45,300 nt of DNA from Sphingobacterium cavernae (GTDB lineage Bacteria > Bacteroidota > Bacteroidia > Sphingobacteriales > Sphingobacteriaceae): positions 1-45,300 of the forward strand of contig NZ_VIQM01000038.1 of assembly GCF_008520265.1 (NCBI RefSeq), read 5' to 3'. This document shows, piece after piece, positions 34,430-42,818 of this stretch. Made by a program: the position numbers and the translations under genes. The notes under the pieces are model-generated. The model was not told where the DNA came from, made no database searches, and saw nothing but the letters and a program-made list of their open reading frames with translations. Position 1 is the first letter of the stretch. Each line of letters opens with the position of its first letter.

Positions 34430-34552
34430 GTTGATTAATAATATTGCAAAGATGATATATTTTTCGCACTACATCAATGAAAATCTTTGGGGTTTCATTC
34501 TTTTTTTATCAACGTAATGACTACTTACTAACATGTTACTCTATAGCACAAA

Positions 34553-34578
34553 AAAAGCTTCGTTTTCACGAAGCTTTT
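34553..34578 (-). terminator. terminator of the DPP-IV-like peptidase gene
   Basis: Arms AAAAGCTTCGT (34553-34563) and ACGAAGCTTTT (34568-34578), 4-nt loop, with a U-run on the minus strand. Confidence 0.88.
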
Positions 34579-34591
34579 CGGTATTTATAAT

Positions 34592-36742
34592 TTATTTAAA
34601 ATCCGCTGGAACAGGTCTTTCTAATAAATTTTGATAGTAAAAACGTACTCGTTCTTTAAAATCATATTTAGTTTTCGAACGATTCCAACCGTGTCTACTT
34701 CCAGGATAAATCATAAATTCAAATGGAACATCACGATCTGTCAAGGCATCCACTAATTGTATAGTATTCTGCATATGAACGTTATCATCCATATCGCCGT
34801 GCAAGATACGCAGACCACCTTTGTATTTATCTACATACGTTAAGATGGAGCCATTTTTATACCCTTCAGGATTATCTTGAGGTGTATCCATCCAACGCTC
34901 CGTATAATGCGTATCATACAATTCCCAGCTCGTAACAGGAGCTCCAGCAATACCATAATCAAAATATTCCGAACCTTTGGTCAACGCTAAACAAGTCATA
35001 TAACCTCCATAACTGTGACCAGTAATCAATAATTTATCTTTTTTCACAAAAGGTTTTGCTTTCAACCATTTTGCAATCGTGATATAATCCACCAATTCCC
35101 AGTTGCCTAAGTTACGGTGCATCCATGCGACCCCTTGCTTTCCATAATGTCCTGAAGCTCTGTGATCACATTCAATTTGAATAATACCTTCATTAGCCCA
35201 ATGTTGCGACATACCACCATATGGACTTGTGGATGTGTTTTTCCATGTATTTCTTACAGAACCTGCATCAGGACCACCATATATATTCATGACCACAGGA
35301 TATTGCTTGGACTCATCGAAATCTACAGGATAGGTAATGATTACGGGCAAATCAAACTTTCCGTCTTCCGACTTTACCGTTAAATATTCTGTTTTTCCAA
35401 TTTTGTACTTTTCAAAATTAGGAGATTTAGCATCTGCTAATTCTTTCAACACTTTCCCCTTATTATCTACCAAAGAAACTTTTGCGGGTGTACTTACATT
35501 GGAGTAAGTTGTCAAAAAATATTTTCCATTTGGCGATACGGAAACTTGATGTGTATAATTTCCAAAAGTTAGGCGTTTTAAATTTTTACCCGAATAATCA
35601 ACGCGGTATAGATCCGAAGTCGCAGAATTTTCTTTACGAGCGGTGAAATATATAACTTTAGATTTCTCATCTATGTGCTGCAACTTGGAAACTTGCCAAT
35701 CGCCAGATGTAATCGCATTAACCAATTTTCCATCCAATGTATACAAATAATAATGCGCCCAACCTGTCTTATCTGACTTCAAAATATAATGCTTATTATC
35801 TGCCAAATATGTAATGCGCTCATCGTGATCTAGATTAATCCAAGTCGGTTGCTCCTCATTGTATATTTCTTTCTTAGTTCCGGATAAAGGGTTTACACTG
35901 TAAAATTTCAAGTTCGTCTGATCACGGTTCATCCATTGCACCATAATAGATTTGCTGTCGTAACTCCAATATGGTTCTCCAAAGTATTGGTCATCTTTCT
36001 CATTGAAATCTGCCCATTGCGCATTTTTCTCCTCAACTTTTACAAAACCAACTTTTACTTCTGGATTGCTTTGCCCTGCTTTAGGATAACGCGTTTGTTC
36101 CAAGTAACCATTTTGACCTTTTGATCCGTAAATTGGAAACATCGGAACTTTAGTGTCGTCGAATCGCATAAATGCAATTTGCTTGCTATCCGGTGACCAC
36201 CAAAATGCCTTATAATTGGTAGCACGTCCTAAAATTTCTTCATAATACACCCAAGAAGACCAACCGTTGTAAATAACATCGGTACCATCTGTTGTGTATT
36301 GCGTTTCTGCTCCATTATCAACGGTAACACTGTACAAATTGCTTTCTCTTGTAAACGCTACATACTTACCATCGGGAGATAATGTAGGATTTTGTTCAGG
36401 AATGTCTGGTGAATTAGTTAACTTTTTCTCCTGTCCATTAGCAAACTCAATATAAATATCATTATTCTTGGTTACTACTTTTGTGCTTTTGATTTCTGCT
36501 GGAACATAGATTTCACGATGTCCAGTCGACACATTTACTTTATACGTACGATTATCTTCACGATTAAGTTCCAAATAGTGGTCATTATCAGCCCACCCCG
36601 TGAATCCATTAATTGGTTTTGTAACAGTACTTACTCTTCCCCAAGCTTCGTCAAAGGTTAATTTTTGTTGCGCTACAGACTGCGAGCCAACAAACAAAAG
36701 CCCGATAACTGCAAAATTAGTCCAATGTTTTGTCATATTCAT
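34592..36742 (-). CDS. dipeptidyl-peptidase IV-like S9 peptidase
   Basis: 716 residues with a signal peptide (about 1-24, VGSQSVAQ). The N-terminal DPP-IV beta-propeller domain shows SPDGKYVAFTRESNLY, SWVYYEEILGRATNYKAFWWSPDSKQIAFMRFD, where YEE matches the double-Glu motif that binds the peptide N-terminus. The C-terminal hydrolase domain has Ser577 in TGHSYGGYM, Asp in HGDMDDNVHMQNT and His in GSRHGW. It should release X-Pro or X-Ala dipeptides in the periplasm. Monocistronic, with a TATTTTCG box just upstream. The double-Glu motif separates it from the S9 enzyme at 17314-20154. Confidence 0.95.
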   Translation of the reverse strand: MNMTKHWTNFAVIGLLFVGSQSVAQQKLTFDEAWGRVSTVTKPINGFTGWADNDHYLELNREDNRTYKVNVSTGHREIYVPAEIKSTKVVTKNNDIYIEFANGQEKKLTNSPDIPEQNPTLSPDGKYVAFTRESNLYSVTVDNGAETQYTTDGTDVIYNGWSSWVYYEEILGRATNYKAFWWSPDSKQIAFMRFDDTKVPMFPIYGSKGQNGYLEQTRYPKAGQSNPEVKVGFVKVEEKNAQWADFNEKDDQYFGEPYWSYDSKSIMVQWMNRDQTNLKFYSVNPLSGTKKEIYNEEQPTWINLDHDERITYLADNKHYILKSDKTGWAHYYLYTLDGKLVNAITSGDWQVSKLQHIDEKSKVIYFTARKENSATSDLYRVDYSGKNLKRLTFGNYTHQVSVSPNGKYFLTTYSNVSTPAKVSLVDNKGKVLKELADAKSPNFEKYKIGKTEYLTVKSEDGKFDLPVIITYPVDFDESKQYPVVMNIYGGPDAGSVRNTWKNTSTSPYGGMSQHWANEGIIQIECDHRASGHYGKQGVAWMHRNLGNWELVDYITIAKWLKAKPFVKKDKLLITGHSYGGYMTCLALTKGSEYFDYGIAGAPVTSWELYDTHYTERWMDTPQDNPEGYKNGSILTYVDKYKGGLRILHGDMDDNVHMQNTIQLVDALTDRDVPFEFMIYPGSRHGWNRSKTKYDFKERVRFYYQNLLERPVPADFK

Positions 36743-36755
36743 TTTTATAAAACCA

Positions 36756-36763
36756 CGAAAATA
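36756..36763 (-). promoter_or_regulatory. -7 box for the DPP-IV-like gene
   Basis: On the minus strand TATTTTCG, 13 bp before the ATG at 36742. This close spacing leaves a very short leader. TTTG lies 16 bp further upstream. Confidence 0.4.
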
Positions 36764-36817
36764 ATCGATTCCCTTACAACAAACGATATATTTATTGTAA
36801 CAACTTTAAAATTAAAA

Positions 36818-36838
36818 AAGCCACTTTGCTAGAGTGGC
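36818..36838 (-). terminator. terminator of the DUF3276 gene
   Basis: Arms AGCCACT (36818-36824) and AGTGGCT (36832-36838), followed on the minus strand by six U residues. Confidence 0.8.
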
Positions 36839-36864
36839 TCAAATATCTTGTTAGGGTTTAGTAA

Positions 36865-37203
36865 TTAGAAAGAAAAATTATCCTTCGCTACATACTCACC
36901 ACTATTTTCATAAGCAGATTCTTCTTGACTAGGTTCGTATCTTTTCTCTACGACATCTTGGTTAGATTTTATGTATTCCACCACCTCTGTTAATCCCTCT
37001 GCGAACTTTTCAAAATCCTCTTTGTATAAGAAAATTTTATGTTTGATAAACTGACCATCTTCAAAACGTTTTTTACTCTCTGTAATAGTCACGTAATAAT
37101 CATTCGATCGTGTTGCTTTTACATCAAAAAAATAAGTACGTTTTCCAGCTCTCACCTTTTTTGAAAATACTTCTTCACGTTCTTTGTTTTCAAAATCTCC
37201 CAT
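36865..37203 (-). CDS. DUF3276 / PUR-alpha-like nucleic-acid-binding protein
   Basis: 112 residues. The pattern EREEVFSKKVRAGKRTYFFDVKATRSNDYYVTITESKKRFEDGQFIKHKIFLYKEDFEKFAEGLTEVVEYIK is the bacterial PUR repeat (DUF3276), a Whirly-like fold that binds single-stranded DNA or RNA and is nearly universal in Bacteroidota and spirochaetes. The C-terminal 30 residues are acidic and low-complexity. It is monocistronic with its own terminator. Its cellular role in bacteria is poorly defined. Confidence 0.9.
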   Translation of the reverse strand: MGDFENKEREEVFSKKVRAGKRTYFFDVKATRSNDYYVTITESKKRFEDGQFIKHKIFLYKEDFEKFAEGLTEVVEYIKSNQDVVEKRYEPSQEESAYENSGEYVAKDNFSF

Positions 37204-37423
37204 TAGTCTAGTAAGTATTTAAGTTTAAATCTTATATTTTAATGTCATAAATATATAATATATCTTATTAAAGAACCAAATTTTTTGCAAAAAATAATTA
37301 TTTTTTGTTAATAAAGATTTGAAATCATTTTTTAGAATGTATTTTTACCGATAAAATCAGATACTTTACCGAGTAAGCTACTACAAATACCTAATTACAG
37401 TGTGTCCAGTGCAATCGGGTATT

Positions 37424-37431
37424 TACTTTTG
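37424..37431 (+). promoter_or_regulatory. -7 box for the LiaF-LytS-LytTR operon
   Basis: TACTTTTG, a full match to TAnnTTTG, 19 bp before the ATG at 37451. Confidence 0.55.
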
Positions 37432-37450
37432 AGCTATTAAATATAGAGTA

Positions 37451-38314
37451 ATGGAAAAGTCAACGCATACAAATCAAAACCCACAATTGCCACCAAGCAA
37501 TAATAAGTCGTCCACTACAGTTGGAGCTATTATTATCCTTTTTGGTGTGTTTCTACTCCTAAACAATTTGGACTTGGGATTTTTATTTCCTAGTTGGCTG
37601 TTTAGTTTCCCTATGATTTTGATTATAATCGGACTTGTCATCGGTATTAATTCAAAATTTGAAAAAAAATCATCATTTATATTACTTACAATCGGAGGTA
37701 TATTTCTACTGCGTAAGATTTTTGATAACTTCAATCCTTTTCAAGTGCTTTTGCCTGCAATCGCTATTGTGATTGGTATCTACATCATCAACAGAAATAG
37801 AAAAGCTCCAACAATTCCTACTCCACCTGAGAACACACCTCCTCCACATCCTACGGACGAGTATGATTGGGATCGTCGTGTAGTAGATTTAACTGATGAT
37901 ACTGGAGCAAATACTCAAAATTCTTCACACCAAAATACAGGACATTCTGGAGCGTATAATCAGTTCCAGTATGCCGAAAACTATTTAAAGGTGGATGCTA
38001 TTTTTGGCAATTCAAATAAAATTATATTGTCCAAAAATTTCTTAGGTGGTACGATTACAAATATTTTTGGATCTTCCGTGATCAACCTTTTACAAGCGGA
38101 TCTATCACAGCCAGTCGTAATTGATACTTTTCAATTATTTGGAAGTACAAAAATAATAGTTCCAGCACATTGGGTGGTAACACCTTCGATCTCTTCCATA
38201 TTTGGGGATGTGGATGACCGTAGAATAATCATCAATCATCCGTATGATGAATCTAAAAAATTGTTCCTTACAGGGACATCGTTATTTGGAACGGTAACTA
38301 TAAAAAATAGCTAA
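37451..38314 (+). CDS. LiaF-like membrane protein (DUF5668 plus cell-wall-active antibiotic response domain)
   Basis: 287 residues. Four hydrophobic segments form a LiaF/DUF5668 transmembrane unit (TVGAIIILFGVFLLLNNLDLGFLFPSW, FPMILIIIGLVIGI, SSFILLTIGGIFLL, VLLPAIAIVIGIYII, about 23-115). A Pro/Thr-rich linker (TPPENTPPPHPT) leads to a beta-helical C-terminal domain (AIFGNSNKIILSKNFLGGTITNIFGSSVINLLQADL…VDTFQLFGSTKIIVP). In Gram-positives LiaF represses the LiaRS cell-envelope stress system. Here it precedes a LytS kinase by 5 bp, so it is likely the sensor or inhibitor of that kinase. Confidence 0.85.
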   Translation: MEKSTHTNQNPQLPPSNNKSSTTVGAIIILFGVFLLLNNLDLGFLFPSWLFSFPMILIIIGLVIGINSKFEKKSSFILLTIGGIFLLRKIFDNFNPFQVLLPAIAIVIGIYIINRNRKAPTIPTPPENTPPPHPTDEYDWDRRVVDLTDDTGANTQNSSHQNTGHSGAYNQFQYAENYLKVDAIFGNSNKIILSKNFLGGTITNIFGSSVINLLQADLSQPVVIDTFQLFGSTKIIVPAHWVVTPSISSIFGDVDDRRIIINHPYDESKKLFLTGTSLFGTVTIKNS

Positions 38315-38319
38315 AGTAA

Positions 38320-39366
38320 ATGTTTGCATCTACCTTCAAACTAAACTCAAAAACAGCGTTAATCCACTTCAGTGTATGGATTATCTTTGTTTTATACTTT
38401 GCTGTTTCTTATTTCTTGCTTTGGTGGGAATTCAAACCAGTTCGCGTTTCATTTGTAGAACCTCTAATTAGTGCTTTGACGATGGCGCTTTGCTGTTATT
38501 TGGTATTTAGTTCGATGAAATTTTATAATCCGAGTAAAAAGCAGTATTTCAAAATAATTGCTTTTTGCTTGACTCTAACGGTCATGAGTTTGGGTATTTC
38601 CATCTTCTGTATTTACCAATTTTTTGACAACCCGTCGCTTATTCATTATTACCACAAATTACCCTATAAGTTTATCATCAACTTTTTAGTGCTTTCGTGT
38701 ATTATGATCATCAATATATTTTGGAATGTACAGGAAGAAGCTATTGAGAATGATCGTCGTAAATTAGAATCCGAGCGTTTGGTACGCGATGCAGAATTAT
38801 ATAACCTTAGACAACAACTTCAACCGCACTTTTTGTTCAATAGTCTAAATTCTATTATTGCGTTGATAGGGTTAAAACCCGATTTAGCCAAGAAAATGAC
38901 TTTCCAGCTATCGGATTTTTTGAGAGGAACGATGCGTAAGGATGACAAACAATTGATTCCTTTGGCTGACGAAATCAAACATTTGGAATTGTATCTGGAA
39001 ATAGAAAAAGTAAGATTTGGACATCGATTACAAACTAATTTCCATTACGAAGACGAAGTACTTCACAGCAAAGTACCGTGTATGATTATTCAACCGCTGA
39101 TGGAAAACGCGATTAAGCATGGTTTGTATAATATTATTGGTGATGTGGACATCAATACCCAAATCACCCTAGAGCATAATATGCTGAATATTGAAATAAC
39201 AAATCCATACGATACCGATCAATTTTACAACAAAAAAGGTACAGGATTTGGACTTTCAAGTATACAAAGACGTTTGTTCTTAATATATAGCCGTACCGAT
39301 TTATTACACATTCGCAAAACAGAAAATCAATTCACAGCCATCATAAAAATACCTCAACATGATTAA
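38320..39366 (+). CDS. LytS-type sensor histidine kinase
   Basis: 348 residues. Four membrane helices lie in the first 135 residues without a large extracytoplasmic loop, so the signal is probably sensed in the membrane. A short coiled coil (about 136-162) leads to the His_kinase (PF06580) motif YNLRQQLQPHFLFNSLNSIIALIG with phospho-acceptor His170. The ATP-binding part has IIQPLMENAIKHGLYN and GTGFGLSSIQRRL. It overlaps the response-regulator gene by 8 bp, which indicates translational coupling. Confidence 0.92.
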   Translation: MFASTFKLNSKTALIHFSVWIIFVLYFAVSYFLLWWEFKPVRVSFVEPLISALTMALCCYLVFSSMKFYNPSKKQYFKIIAFCLTLTVMSLGISIFCIYQFFDNPSLIHYYHKLPYKFIINFLVLSCIMIINIFWNVQEEAIENDRRKLESERLVRDAELYNLRQQLQPHFLFNSLNSIIALIGLKPDLAKKMTFQLSDFLRGTMRKDDKQLIPLADEIKHLELYLEIEKVRFGHRLQTNFHYEDEVLHSKVPCMIIQPLMENAIKHGLYNIIGDVDINTQITLEHNMLNIEITNPYDTDQFYNKKGTGFGLSSIQRRLFLIYSRTDLLHIRKTENQFTAIIKIPQHD

Positions 39367-40096
39367 AGCAATAATTATAGATGATGAGCCTTTGGCTCGT
39401 ATGATTATACATGAATATCTTCAAAAGGAAAATGATTTTGAAATCGTAGCCGAATGTGGCGATGGTTTTCAAGGCGCAAAAGCAATTCAACAGTACAAAC
39501 CAGACATTGTTTTTTTGGATATTCAAATGCCAAAGTTGACAGGTTTTGAGATGTTGGAAATTTTGGATGAAATGCCCCATATTATTTTCACTACAGCATT
39601 TGAGGAATATGCATTAAAAGCATTTGAGAAGAATGCGGTAGATTATCTGTTGAAGCCAATATCGCAAGATCGATTTGATCAGGCTCTCGAAAAGTTTAGA
39701 TCGTTACATGTTACGAAACAAAAACAGCAAGGCGTAAAGGCTTTGAAAGAAGATTTAGAAGAGGAAACATTAGAGCGTATTGTCGTAAAAAATGGTACGC
39801 AAATCAAATTAATTCCGGTTCAACAAATCATCTTTTTGGAGGCTTATGATGATTATGTAAAGATTCACACTAAAGATGGTATGTTTTTGAAAAACAAAAC
39901 TATGTCTTCTTTTGAAAAACAATTGGATCCAAAACAATTTGTACGCGTGCACCGATCATTTATTATCAAAGTAGACCAACTCGCGAAGATTGAGCCGATG
40001 GAAAAAGAAAGCTATAAAGGCATTCTTATCAACGGCGACAAAGTAAACATCAGTAAATCAGGATATGCAAGATTAAAACAAACAATTGGCTTATAA
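39359..40096 (+). CDS. LytTR-family response regulator
   Basis: 245 residues. The receiver domain (1-120) has IIDDEPLARM, phospho-acceptor Asp54 in VFLDIQMPKLTGFE, a TTAFEEYAL switch region and the conserved Lys in YLLKPIS. The LytTR DNA-binding domain (about 140-245) shows RIVVKNGTQIKLIPVQQIIFLEAYDDYVKIHTKDG and FVRVHRSFIIKVDQLAKIEP. It should regulate its own operon and envelope genes. The target site cannot be read from this window. Confidence 0.94.
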   Translation: MIKAIIIDDEPLARMIIHEYLQKENDFEIVAECGDGFQGAKAIQQYKPDIVFLDIQMPKLTGFEMLEILDEMPHIIFTTAFEEYALKAFEKNAVDYLLKPISQDRFDQALEKFRSLHVTKQKQQGVKALKEDLEEETLERIVVKNGTQIKLIPVQQIIFLEAYDDYVKIHTKDGMFLKNKTMSSFEKQLDPKQFVRVHRSFIIKVDQLAKIEPMEKESYKGILINGDKVNISKSGYARLKQTIGL

Positions 40097-40120
40097 CCGA
40101 TTGTTTGTTAATTTTGCAAC

Positions 40121-41554
40121 ATGATACATAAAGCACTACTATTTGTTTGCAATATCTTACTCTTCAGTTCGACCTTAATCGCTCAATCTCCTGTAGAGCG
40201 TAGAAACCGGACTGTTTTCAATAGAATTGAATATTTCATCAATACCAAACAGCCCGATTCGGTTTACACATTAGCTTCAGAAGAATTCAAACGATCTATT
40301 GATAAACAAGGATTTATTGACATGATCAGCAATATGGCGAATTACGGAAAGATTTCGAATACCGAACCTGTCACATTCGCTAATAATATCGCTGGATATA
40401 ATGTACTATTGGGAAGTTCGAAGACATCTATTCATCTAGGTGTCGACTCGAATTACAAATTCAACTACTTCTTGGTAAAACCTGATCACATTCAGACCGT
40501 AAGAAAAGAAGAGGTAAAATCAAATGTGAACAACCAAAATCCCTTGGATTTTTATGTGGATTCTATAGCGAGAGCCTATCTTTCAAATCCCAACACTAAG
40601 TCTTTAGCTATAGGTGTGATCAATAAAAATAGCATCAATACCTTCTTCTACGGCCAGACTGACCCGGCTAACACAGCTTCATTACCTGACGGAAATACGT
40701 TGTACGAAATCGGTTCTATTTCCAAAGTTTTTACGGCTACGTTGCTTGCTGAATTGGTTGAAAAAGGAACGATTTCATTGGATGATAGTATCACAAAATA
40801 CTTGCCTGATACGTTAGCACAAAATCCCTATTTGCAAAAAATCACTTTCAAGCATTTAGCGAATCATACATCTGGATTGCCGAGGTTACCCGAAAATTTG
40901 GATAAAGTGGCTAAGTACAATCCTAAAAATCCGTACGCAAACTACAGTCGTAAAGATCTATTTCACTATTTGAAAGATGTAAAAAGTGATAATGAGCCTG
41001 GCGAAAATTTCGAATACAGCAATTTAGGTTATGGTTTATTGGGAGAATTAATTTCAATTATCACACAAAAATCCTACAGCCAAAATATCAAAGAAATCAT
41101 TTCGGATACTCTAAAATTGCCAAACACTGTTGAGAAAGCAAACCCCAAGACACAAAAGCTAACGAAAGTATACAATGCGCACGGACAAGAAACACCTATT
41201 TGGGATTTTCAAGCTTTTGCGGGAACAGGTGCTTTGAAATCTACAGTGCACGATTTATTACGCTTCGCACAATACCAATTCAAATTACCAGAAACAACAT
41301 TGGAAAATGCGATGGCGATGACAAGACAATTCACGTACTTTCTGCCTCCAAATACGGATATCGGTCTAGCTTGGCACATGAATATGGTCGACGATGTCAT
41401 TCAACTTTGGCACAACGGTGGAACGGCCGGAAGCTCTTCGTTTATTGGTTTGGTGCCCGACAAGAAATCCGCTATTGTTGTTCTTTCGAATTCTGCCCTT
41501 TCGGTGGATGAAATAAGCAGTAAAATCTTGAGTAAGATTGCTAATCTTAAATAA
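40121..41554 (+). CDS. class C beta-lactamase-type serine hydrolase with N-terminal DUF3887-like domain
   Basis: 477 residues with a signal peptide (about 1-22, STLIAQ). Residues about 30-125 resemble a DUF3887/NTF2-like domain (FINTKQPDSVYTLASEEFKRSIDKQGFIDMI). The C-terminal beta-lactamase/PBP4-like domain has the S-x-x-K motif SISK at 199-202, Y-S-N at 299-301 and HNGGTAG at 431-437. These enzymes hydrolyse D-amino-acid peptides, esters or beta-lactams; the substrate is not predictable. It lies 24 bp after the response regulator, so it is probably part of the same envelope-stress operon. Confidence 0.88.
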   Translation: MIHKALLFVCNILLFSSTLIAQSPVERRNRTVFNRIEYFINTKQPDSVYTLASEEFKRSIDKQGFIDMISNMANYGKISNTEPVTFANNIAGYNVLLGSSKTSIHLGVDSNYKFNYFLVKPDHIQTVRKEEVKSNVNNQNPLDFYVDSIARAYLSNPNTKSLAIGVINKNSINTFFYGQTDPANTASLPDGNTLYEIGSISKVFTATLLAELVEKGTISLDDSITKYLPDTLAQNPYLQKITFKHLANHTSGLPRLPENLDKVAKYNPKNPYANYSRKDLFHYLKDVKSDNEPGENFEYSNLGYGLLGELISIITQKSYSQNIKEIISDTLKLPNTVEKANPKTQKLTKVYNAHGQETPIWDFQAFAGTGALKSTVHDLLRFAQYQFKLPETTLENAMAMTRQFTYFLPPNTDIGLAWHMNMVDDVIQLWHNGGTAGSSSFIGLVPDKKSAIVVLSNSALSVDEISSKILSKIANLK

Positions 41555-41602
41555 TGACATTCAATAAATACAAGCATTCCGTCAAATGATGCACAGAATG
41601 CT

Positions 41603-41610
41603 TATATTTG
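41603..41610 (+). promoter_or_regulatory. -7 box for purN
   Basis: TATATTTG, a full match to TAnnTTTG, ending 23 bp before the GTG at 41634. It lies inside the longer open frame and so argues for the later start. Confidence 0.6.
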
Positions 41611-41633
41611 AGAAAATATTAACTAATAACAAC

Positions 41634-42209
41634 GTGAAAAAACGCATTGCTATTTTTGCTTCGGGGTCAGGTTCAAATGCTCAAAAAATTATGGAGCATT
41701 TCAAATACGCTGACGATGCCGAAGTATCATTAGTACTAAGCAACAATCCTGACGCTTACGTATTACAAAGAGCCGATAATTTTGAAATTCCATCGCATAT
41801 CTTCGATAGACATGAATTCTATCAAACAGATAATGTAGTCGACATATTAAAACGTTTGGATATTGATTTGGTCGTATTAGCCGGTTTCTTGTGGTTAGTT
41901 CCAGAAAATCTTTTGAAAGCCTATCCAAACAAAATCATCAATATCCACCCTGCCCTATTGCCTAAGCATGGCGGCAAAGGGATGTATGGTGATCGCGTAC
42001 ATAAAGCAGTATTAGCAGCAGGTGACGAAGAACATGGTATTACCATTCACTTTGTAAATGAAAACTTTGACGAAGGCGAAGTAATCTATCAAGGTCGATT
42101 CAAAGTCGAAAAAGACGACACATTAGAAACAATTAAATTCAAAGGACAACAATTAGAACATCTACACTACCCTAAAGTAGTAGAAAATCTATTAAAGAAA
42201 TATCATTAA
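41634..42209 (+). CDS. purN: phosphoribosylglycinamide formyltransferase
   Basis: 191 residues; transfers formyl from 10-formyl-THF to GAR, step 3 of purine synthesis. The N-terminal KRIAIFASGSGSNAQKIMEHF, the catalytic region VVLAGFLWLVPENLLKAYPNKIINIHPALLPKHGGKGMYGDRVHKAVLAAG with the conserved N, H and downstream D (HFVNENFDEGEVIYQ) are all present. I choose GTG at 41634, since homologues begin at (M)KKRIAIF and a promoter box lies between it and the upstream ATGs (41586-41600). purH follows after a long non-coding gap. Confidence 0.95.
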   Translation: MKKRIAIFASGSGSNAQKIMEHFKYADDAEVSLVLSNNPDAYVLQRADNFEIPSHIFDRHEFYQTDNVVDILKRLDIDLVVLAGFLWLVPENLLKAYPNKIINIHPALLPKHGGKGMYGDRVHKAVLAAGDEEHGITIHFVNENFDEGEVIYQGRFKVEKDDTLETIKFKGQQLEHLHYPKVVENLLKKYH

Positions 42210-42210
42210 G

Positions 42211-42235
42211 AAATCGCACCCAAAAGGTGCGATTT
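42211..42235 (+). terminator. purN terminator
   Basis: Arms AAATCGCACC (42211-42220) and GGTGCGATTT (42226-42235) with loop CAAAA and a T-rich tail. Confidence 0.9.
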
Positions 42236-42249
42236 TTGTTTTTTGAGAT

Positions 42250-42615
42250 TTTTATTCTCGCTCAAGCCGCGAGTGACTCATACTTTCTTCCTTGATGACG
42301 AAAGTATGCAAAGCAATCAAGGCTTGGATATTTTGGCTAAAATCATCTCGTTTTCGCTAAACAGATTTGAGCCGTTTCACTTCTTAAATCTGTTTTTGAC
42401 GCTTTAACTTCGTTGATTTCTTCACGCCAAACCATCCTAGGCCGTTTCTTTATGCAGGTGCTAAATAAATATTTTCAATACACATTCAACCCTTACAAAT
42501 CCTTAAATATCGTCTTAGCGGATCGGCAATAGCAGGAAAAGTGAGCCGTTATGCCGATACGGTACAGCGATGATTTTTTGTTTCTTTTTATAAAAAAAGA
42601 AAGAGCCTGTCTGGA
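42250..42615. repeat. structured non-coding element between purN and purH
   Basis: About 370 bp without a gene but full of paired arms: CTCGC/GCGAG (42257-42261, 42269-42273); CATACTTTC/GAAAGTATG (42279-42287, 42300-42308); CCTTGAT/ATCAAGG (42290-42296, 42316-42322), whose first arm lies in the loop of the previous stem, giving a possible H-type pseudoknot; AAACAGATTT/AAATCTGTTT (42359-42368, 42386-42395); ATCGGCA/TGCCGAT (42522-42528, 42552-42558); TTTCTTTTT/AAAAAGAAA (42581-42589, 42594-42602). Phrases such as TTTTGGCTAAAATC, TTTCGCTAAAC and CACGCCAAACCAT are, from memory, recurrent in intergenic repeats of Sphingobacteriaceae. Its function is unknown. Confidence 0.6.
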
Positions 42616-42791
42616 GATGAAGACAAGAGGGCTTATGACATAGAGAGCTTAAAATAAAGAGTAGTAAAAAATTCAAAATAGATTTCTCCTTGCGTCGAAA
42701 TGACGCGCTATATGTCTAGTTCAAAAAATTAAACTTATTCATTTCAGCAAATAAATAGCCACCATCACTATGAAATCCACACATAAATTTT

Positions 42792-42799
42792 TACCTTTG
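42792..42799 (+). promoter_or_regulatory. -7 box for purH
   Basis: TACCTTTG followed by C, a full match to TAnnTTTG, 19 bp before the purH ATG. Confidence 0.6.
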
Positions 42800-42818
42800 C
42801 TGCTCCAAATAAAAAACA

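Noticed and set aside
42210..42818. CRISPR array or tandem repeats between purN and purH
   Set aside because: The repeats are inverted arms of hairpins, not regularly spaced direct repeats, and no cas gene is present.
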